From Cephalotus follicularis (lineage: Eukaryota; Streptophyta; Magnoliopsida; Oxalidales; Cephalotaceae), in the NCBI GenBank assembly GCA_001972305.1, contig BDDD01000426.1, positions 284,617-348,616 on the forward strand: a stretch of DNA of 64,000 nucleotides, in the 5' to 3' direction. A program made the translations under genes and the position numbers. Positions 58,150 through 64,000 of this stretch are shown in pieces (the stretch's first letter is position 1; each line of letters opens with the position of its first letter). A model generated the notes under the pieces. It saw only the letters and a list, made by a program, of their open reading frames with translations, was not told the origin of the DNA and made no database searches.

Positions 58150-58310
58150 CACGATCCAGTCGGCTGTCCACACCCAACAGCCGGCTGCTCGCCTGGCAGA
58201 TCGTTACCATGTAGCTCGACAGTTGGCCAGTCGACTGGTTCATCCCACCAGTCGACTGTTCCCATATGCAGTCAACCAATAGGCTGGTCTACTGTACCAG
58301 TCGACTGTTC
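58150..58310. repeat. Palindrome array, CAGTCGACTG flavour (LTR M, right)
   Basis: About eight motifs including ccagtcggctgtcc, aacagccggctgc, ccagtcgactgg (58229), ccagtcgactgttc (58250) and ccagtcgactgttc (58297). Same flavour as the other array of this LTR. Confidence 0.83.
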
Positions 58311-60237
58311 ATAGTGTACTTACTAAGTAAGGTGTACTTACTAAGCAATCACACTTCTAAGTACTTAATTGATTTAAAATCAACATCATCAAATTCGGAA
58401 AATCCATCTTTTTATTAATTCCACAAATAAAGTACATTTACATTGTGAAATTACAATACATGAAAGTTCCGGGCGTTACAAGCATACATGATTTTGGGTC
58501 ACAACTACGGGTTGGATCATGGATTGTACTGTCTGAGACTATAGAGATAACCCATTCCTGACTTTCATTTCCGTCGTGAATGTCATGAATGATAGACCCA
58601 TATACATGGCGCGGACCCCACTCGTTGGGAGGACCCATATACATGGCGCGGACCCCACACATTGGGAGGACCCATATACATGGAGTGGACCCCACACATT
58701 GGGAGGACCCATATAAATTATGAAATAAATGACGTGGTCAGTGTTATCTCATTCCTCACACCTCCATGACACCAAAAGTGCATCGAGGGTGGGATGGACC
58801 CTATGGACTGATTATCCCTATGATTGATATGGATTGCTATATGGATTGTCTACATGCCTATGGCCTTTGATGTGACATTAGGACTAGCTGAGTATACCAC
58901 TGCTTAGGGACAGTTGGTATACGGAAGTTGTCCGCACTTGACATTACATGAAATACTATGATACGGTTGCATTACATGGCTTACCTACACGGTTACATTA
59001 CATGACATACTATGATACGGTTGTATTACATGGCATACCGCTATACGGTTACATTACATGACATGCTGTTATACTGTTGCATTGCATGGCATATAATATA
59101 GCTTTCCGCCATACGGATTGTACGGCTGCGGTTATGGATCGTATGGTCACGGATCGTACCGTTATGGAAAGGTTACGAAACTGATATGGAATGGTTATGG
59201 AACGGATACGATATGGTTATGGATCATATCGTTATGGATCGTAATGGTCCGCATGGTAATGGTATATGGACATTGATGGTGGCTGTAGCTAGAGAGACCA
59301 GTGTTAGAAAATGTCCATCTTCTCTTCCTTGTTCTACTTACAGATGCTACTCTAGTCTGCCAGTGGAATGAGGACTTCTGCCTAGGACACCAAGAGCGCC
59401 TAGTCTGTTACCTCGGCAAAGAAGGCCGAGAAGAGCCTATATGCTTGAAAGGACTTTAGAATAATATGGACACTGAATGATCGTGGCAAGTTTCTTGATG
59501 CTAGTTTTCATAGCATATTTTATATCGATCGTCATGCATACATCTCTCGTATAGCATACTTATCTGCTGGACTCCTATATGTACCTTGCATATGTGTATC
59601 CTACACAACCTTCGGGTTGCTGACCCATTGCATTGTATTGTAATGTAATGGGTCGGGTTCAGGTCCAGGTGACGTACAACAGTGACCAGCCAGGTTAAAT
59701 CGTAGGGTAAGGATTTACATCTCCTCCGACCTACTTTGTATAAACGTGGTGTTTGTAAATGGACAAATATTGAATATGGATGTGTATATTGTTATAGTAA
59801 AGAGACATGTTTTATTTCAGCTATTCACCTACCGGCTTGTGGCAGTGCTTGATTTATATATGTGTTGATGTATTGGATATGTATGGGTTCAACATTTGAG
59901 ACATTAGAACGACATTCGGACTTAAATTGTGGTTCTGAGGGCTGAGCCCATATATATATAAACTGTTGATTCCTCCTTCAGGAGTGTGGATATAAATTGT
60001 GTTTTCTTTACAGGGGGTTATAGTCCGATAAACGAATACTTCATGCCCTATTTTCAGGAGATTTTCAAGAGTTAGTTTTTATATGGATTGATTAATTCCG
60101 CTGTTTTAATACGATTGTTTAAAATTTTAAATTTGTAGCACTTTTTTGGAGTGTGATGCATGATACGGTTTGATGGAATATATGGTATCTCACGTGTCGA
60201 GTCATTGGGGTTTACCCTCGCGGTTCGGGGTGTGACA

Positions 60238-61043
60238 TCTAGGGTTGACACATATCCTTACCCTAGGCCATGATCGGAGCCGAGGATGACGAGGGATTAT
60301 AGTACACGGTAACTGTTGTCAGGATAAAGTATCGAATGTATCGAAAACAGACTTAAATGTGGAAATTAATCAAGGGATTAATTTACACACCTGGAATATG
60401 ATGGTCATAGGTTCAGGGTCTTAAAAGTAGTCAAGGACTATTTATGGTAAGTTTACATAAAAGCAAGGCGTCTTAGTAACACACCATCGTTACAGATTTA
60501 ATTCCGGACTTTCGGGGTCCCACCTCACGAGTATATGTATCGGATACATATATCGTATTGTTATATATAACGTGTGATGGAACATGTTATATTGTGGTGT
60601 ATTAGCGATGTTATGTGACTAATTAGTTGACGTAACATATTAATATGATTATGGTAATTAAATAATAATTGAATTATTATTTTATCTCTCAATCTCTCTC
60701 AAGCATTGGCTGATTGCATGCTAAGCTCTCTCTTCTCATTGGTTGCATGAAGAGCAACATGTTTTTGGTTGTTAGACAACCTGTATTTGACATACCATGT
60801 TTTCCTTCTTAAAGGAAATGAAGACAACGCATCTTCCATGCATGGACATTTCGTATGTCATGCAAACACCAATTTGGTAAAACCATATGTCATGCAAATG
60901 GATATGGTAATACACAATCATGGCACCAATGATAGGAAATGGGATTTGTATTCAGGGAATAAAATCCATTCCACACATTTTCTTGATTCCTGGCATTATG
61001 GTGATCCACAATTGGTGGATCATGACATTGGATGGAGCATGGC

Positions 61044-61088
<45 letters not shown>

Positions 61089-61663
61089 TTTTCAAGTGTG
61101 TGTGTGTGTGCGCAACCTGGACGTTTTTCATAGTGAAAAACAGAGAACATGTTTTCTGGACTATGAGACTTGGCCATTGGTCTTGGAGTTCTTGCAGAGA
61201 GAGTGTGTGAACATTGGTTTCTTTGTTCTTAGAGAACAAAAGAGAGAAAAGAGAGAAAGCGATATACCATAGTCTTCAAACACCACAGCTTGATTTCTAT
61301 AGGTGGTGTACTGCTTTCATTGAGCATTACATTCCCTATATTGATCCTATTTTAGGATTAGAAATATAGGACTTGTATTTACCTTGGTTATTCCACTGCT
61401 GTCTGTTCCTGAGTGAAAGCTTTAAGTCTCAGAATGGATTCTTGAAGGAAGGAGTTTGCTAGCTCGGTATAAACTCTATCCTTCTCTAAATGTTTATATT
61501 GTTTGATTGGGCTGTTGATTAGCGATCCTAGGATGTTTATGATTGTTTATAGTGTTAGAATATGGGACGTTCTTTGTTATAGAGCCACTTTAATGAAAAT
61601 TAAAGTTGTACATTCTATGTTCCTAACCCCTAAAATGGCCATAATCTCAGTTTTGTTCTTCCA
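60238..61663 (+). mobile_element. LTR family G-related LTR, copy 3 (5' part missing)
   Basis: The start (ctagggttgacacat, ggagccgagg(a)tgac) matches the reverse complement of 26340-26390 in G copy 2. It ends ttgttcttcca before a PBS at 61666, so it is a 5' LTR in forward orientation whose first part was lost at the junction with L. The last part does not resemble the ends of G copies 1 and 2, so the family is only related. GA microsatellite 61050-61084, GT run 61097-61110. Confidence 0.6.
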
Positions 61664-61665
61664 AT

Positions 61666-61674
61666 TGGTATCAG
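61666..61674 (+). other. Primer-binding site of G copy 3
   Basis: tggtatcag (followed by aagta) matches the first nine bases of the initiator tRNA-Met PBS, three bases after the LTR end cca. Confidence 0.75.
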
Positions 61675-61751
61675 AAGTACTAATCAACCGCAGTTAAACA
61701 TTGTTTTTGGTTTTTGGTGACTGTTTTGGATTAAAATTCATGGCTAATATT

Positions 61752-61794
61752 GTCTAACTGACGACGGTTTCGCGTAAACCGTCGACAGTTAGAC
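61752..61794. other. 19-bp stem hairpin in leader of G copy 3
   Basis: gtctaactgacgacggttt (61752-61770) pairs with aaaccgtcgacagttagac (61776-61794) at 18 of 19 positions around a 5-base loop cgcgt. It lies about 80 bases after the PBS, where retroelement RNAs often have packaging or dimerisation structures. A GTCGAC core is inside the right arm. Confidence 0.85.
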
Positions 61795-61965
61795 ATTAAG
61801 TGCTGACGGTATGCGTTAAGCGTTGAAGGAAACCTTGAGCGTTGGCGCTTTGCTTTGAGCGTCAAAGCTTAGTGGTTTAGACAACGACACTTTGTCTAAA
61901 GCACAGCATGTTACTCAAAGCGTCGACGCTGGTAACCGCCAAAGATTAAGATAAAGAGTTGGCGC
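61776..61965. repeat. Palindrome array in leader of G copy 3
   Basis: About eight motifs: cgtcgacagtt, gcgttgaagg, gcgttggcgctt, gcgtcaaagctt, agcgtcgacgctgg and gttggcgcttt. This one lies after the PBS, outside an LTR. Confidence 0.78.
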
Positions 61966-62269
61966 TTTCGACGGGTAATATGCGACTTTGGGTTAATATG
62001 GTTTATAATCCCTATGATGCAGGATTTTGATTAATCTAGTGGGAGTTTTACCATATTATGCCACGTATGATTCGATTAGCCATAAAAAATTAAAAGGTTT
62101 ATGTGTTTATTCAAAAATTATATTAGATATATTTTTGGATGTTGTTATGCATGGTGGTATGCTAAGGGACTTGACCTAGATTTCAGTTTCTGTTGTGGAT
62201 GTTTAAATTTGCTTTATTATTTTATTGGGTTCGTAATTTGGTGGCCTGCGTGCACCTTAATTAACAGGA
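61966..62269 (+). other. AT-rich leader of G copy 3, nothing recognised
   Basis: Continuation downstream of the PBS. I find no gag-like reading frame. It ends near 62270 where a GC-richer region starts. Confidence 0.4.
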
Positions 62270-63651
62270 CCCGTTCCTAAAACACCCGGGGGAGAGGAGC
62301 CTTGTCGGGGAAGGCACACCTGCCAACAACCCTCCAATCCACAAAACTACCCAACCTGACCAACCTGGATAACGCCAGGGGTCTATTGCTCAAATGTCCG
62401 ACGAGGAAGTCAGGGCTGGGGATGCGTAATACCACTAGGGATAAAGAAGCAAAGGACTTAAAAGAAACTACCGAGGAACCCAAATGCCCCGTTTCACTTG
62501 AGCCCGAGGAAACCCCACATGTGTTCCACACATGATCACACTAAACCTCAAGGTCGGCTAAGGCACCCGAGGAACCAAGCACTACGTTCCTCACCTCGGC
62601 AAACATAACACCTCACGCGCTCAGGCCTCAACGCGAGCTATATACCCGAGGAACCTAAGTGCGTCAAAATGTCCGGGGAAACACCCAAAGTCCGAGGATC
62701 CTCCAACATCCAAGGACAAACGAATGTCCGAGGACTCAAAATCGTCCCAAGACACACGTGGCAACAAGGATCCATGCACCCCTCACATTCGAGGACTGCC
62801 AACTAGCCTATTGGTCTGACATCTACTTCCCTAGGACCCGAAACATGCTCGAACAATGACCACGATGGTCTGACTTCCTGCCGAGGAAGCCTGTCACGCA
62901 CAAGGTCTACTTAAGGTTGATCCCACGCCCGACCACAAACCCCAACATCAACATTCATCCTTACCTCGACTCAGGAGCTCGGACTATGGTTTATACCACC
63001 TAGAACCTCCACAATACCACCAAGGATACAAAAGCCGAGAAGAATCATATCATTCCATAAATCATAAAAATGATCATACAACAATACCCATCAGGAGTTT
63101 ATACATAAGATGTTTACAAAACATACAAAACTACCCAAAAGAATGTCCCCAATACATGAAGGAGGAACTAGCCCAGAAGGCCAGGGGAGGTTCCTGCTCC
63201 ACGGTCTACCTCGCAAAAGTCCTTAAATGTGGTCCGACAAGAAGTAAACTTCACATGTTCCTCAACTGCAAAACAACCTGGGAAGGGGTTAGTCCAAAGA
63301 CTAGTGAGGGGAAAAGAAAGCATTCCTTAGGCGCCAGACAACACCAGACGCTGAGGACAAAAGGCTATGCCCCAACTGGGCCATCAATAACCACGGCTCA
63401 AACGCTCGAGGATACTCAACAAGAAAATCAACAGACTACTTAGAGTATAAAACATAGCGAGATATGTATATGAAATCAATAATACCTACCGAGAACAAAA
63501 ATAAGAGAGACAGAAATTAAGCAAGTGTCCAAAATAAATATCCTGAGGACCCAATAAAGAGAATCAAGGACTCCAGAGATCAAATTGATCAGAGGAATAC
63601 CGATACCTGTCACCTTACCCAAATCACCTCGGCCATATCCAATACATCTGT
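62270..63651. other. Unclassified region with CCGAGGA motif series, possible LTR
   Basis: A compositionally different stretch with about nine ccgagga/cgaggaa motifs (62399-62887) spaced irregularly. Frames at 62302-62535, 62659-62859 and 63156-63443 are open but show no domain and are rich in E/K/T from the repeats. It is followed by a possible PBS at 63652, so it could be the 5' LTR of another retrotransposon, but I could not find its start. Confidence 0.35.
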
Positions 63652-63670
63652 TGGCGCCGGATTTCACGGA
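63652..63670 (+). other. Possible PBS (TGGCGCC type)
   Basis: tggcgccggatttcacgga follows aatacatct. TGGCGCC starts occur in PBSs of other Ty3/gypsy lineages (Athila/Tat). A second LTR is not in the window, so this is tentative. Confidence 0.35.
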
Positions 63671-63837
63671 GGTAATCTCACACAGTCCACCACAAACTTT
63701 GAGATGAAGATCATAGGCTTACAGGATGTGCACCACCTGTCATATACCGGTACAGAGAGCCACAAGTCTTGGTCTTCCATCAGAGGTGCCGACGGATCAA
63801 TGTCGAACCCAGCCCCTGAGAGACAAGCAGATCGTGA

Positions 63838-63950
63838 ACATCGACTGAGGCGCCAGCGAATCACCACCCTCGTCGGCAATCACATATAAGAACATTGACT
63901 GAGAGGTCAACGAATCACTACACGAGCCATCCATCGTCGGGAATCTCATA
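63838..63950. repeat. Imperfect direct repeat of about 55 bp
   Basis: acatcgactgaggcgccagc at 63839 and acattgactgagaggtcaac at 63892 start two similar units, each running on through cgaatcac and cgtcgg(c/g)aat. The second unit has an extra block gagccatc. Confidence 0.6.
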
Positions 63951-64000
63951 GTAGAGCATCCTACAAGGCCTGTTGGGAAGAGGAGCGGATCCTCGGCTGC

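Larger units (their letters stand above)
52313..58480 (-). mobile_element. Solo LTR M with perfect TSD (contains copia 2)
   Basis: It begins tgtcacgcccccatttcgg and ends gttccgggcgttaca, flanked by identical agcat (52308-52312, 58481-58485). The reverse complement begins tgtaacgcccggaac and includes the ttagccgagtgaggac block (reverse of 52710-52730), so it is an E/C-type LTR in minus orientation, about 2.35 kb without copia 2. Two CAGTCGACTG arrays (53590-53732, 58150-58310). It has an acagtacagt repeat field (52830-53250) in place of LTR D's actgttactg. Confidence 0.87.
49972..60237 (+). mobile_element. LTR L (49972-52312 and 58486-60237), no TSD
   Basis: It starts near tgttgttgtaatgatgccc and ends cggttcggggtgtgaca, about 4.1 kb without M. 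It is related to LTR D in its 3' part and to K (inverted) at its 5' end. The left flank is gypsy RNase H and the right flank is LTR family G, and neither the left flank ctagc/tagcg nor the right flank tctag forms a TSD. It therefore looks like a recombinant of two LTRs at different sites. M is inserted with TSD agcat. GAGTCGACTC cluster 50690-51015; CGTCGAC-type array 51710-51855. Confidence 0.72.

Noticed and set aside
60769..61210. Possible gene around 60769-61210
   Set aside because: Frames run through GA and GT microsatellites in a family-G LTR; no domain is recognisable on either strand.

Overview
The window looks like plant nuclear DNA made almost entirely of nested LTR retrotransposons and their remnants. 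Chromodomain-bearing Ty3/gypsy pol (Tekay/Del-like), SIRE-like Ty1/copia pol, PBSs complementary to initiator tRNA-Met, LTRs of 2.4-4 kb, solo LTRs with 5-bp target-site duplications (TSDs) and a TRIM-type miniature element all point to a seed plant, probably an angiosperm with a large, repeat-rich genome. I found no host gene and no tRNA or rRNA gene. Species cannot be told from this sequence.

Layout. 1-1149: rearranged SIRE-like copia fragment (minus) inside an LTR end (1150-1250). 1251-16992: Ty3/gypsy element A (pol plus 3' LTR), split by element K (2176-12270, minus), which has two 3.2-3.3 kb LTRs and almost no coding sequence. K holds LTR-derived sequence, a 30-bp minisatellite and a TRIM (5694-6574). 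16993-21604: LTR family G copy 1, carrying solo LTR H (19151-21580). 21605-22960: copia integrase/RT fragment. 23122 onward: gypsy element C (5' LTR interrupted by G copy 2, then PBS, gag, protease). C is interrupted by the structurally complete 10-kb element B (29793-39807, TSD gtgct), then by truncated LTR D (39836-49397), which contains solo LTR E, which contains solo LTR F. 49398-49971: RT/RNase H, probably of C. 49972-60237: LTR L, containing solo LTR M, containing a second SIRE-like copia remnant (53733 to about 57545). 60238-61663: G copy 3 with PBS and leader. 62270-64000: unclassified, with a CCGAGGA motif series.

All coding regions are broken by stops or frameshifts; B is closest to intact, with both LTRs, PBS, gag, protease, RT/RNase H, integrase, chromodomain and PPT in order.

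The most unusual signal is not a gene. Nearly every LTR here, gypsy and copia alike, carries arrays of short palindromes sharing the core GTCGAC. The flanking arms differ between copies (gc..gc, ca..tg, ga..tc, gac..gtc) but stay palindromic. Copies of one LTR family carry different versions at the same relative place, and where an LTR has two clusters the two often match. This looks like a fast-changing cis-element system shared across retrotransposon superfamilies.
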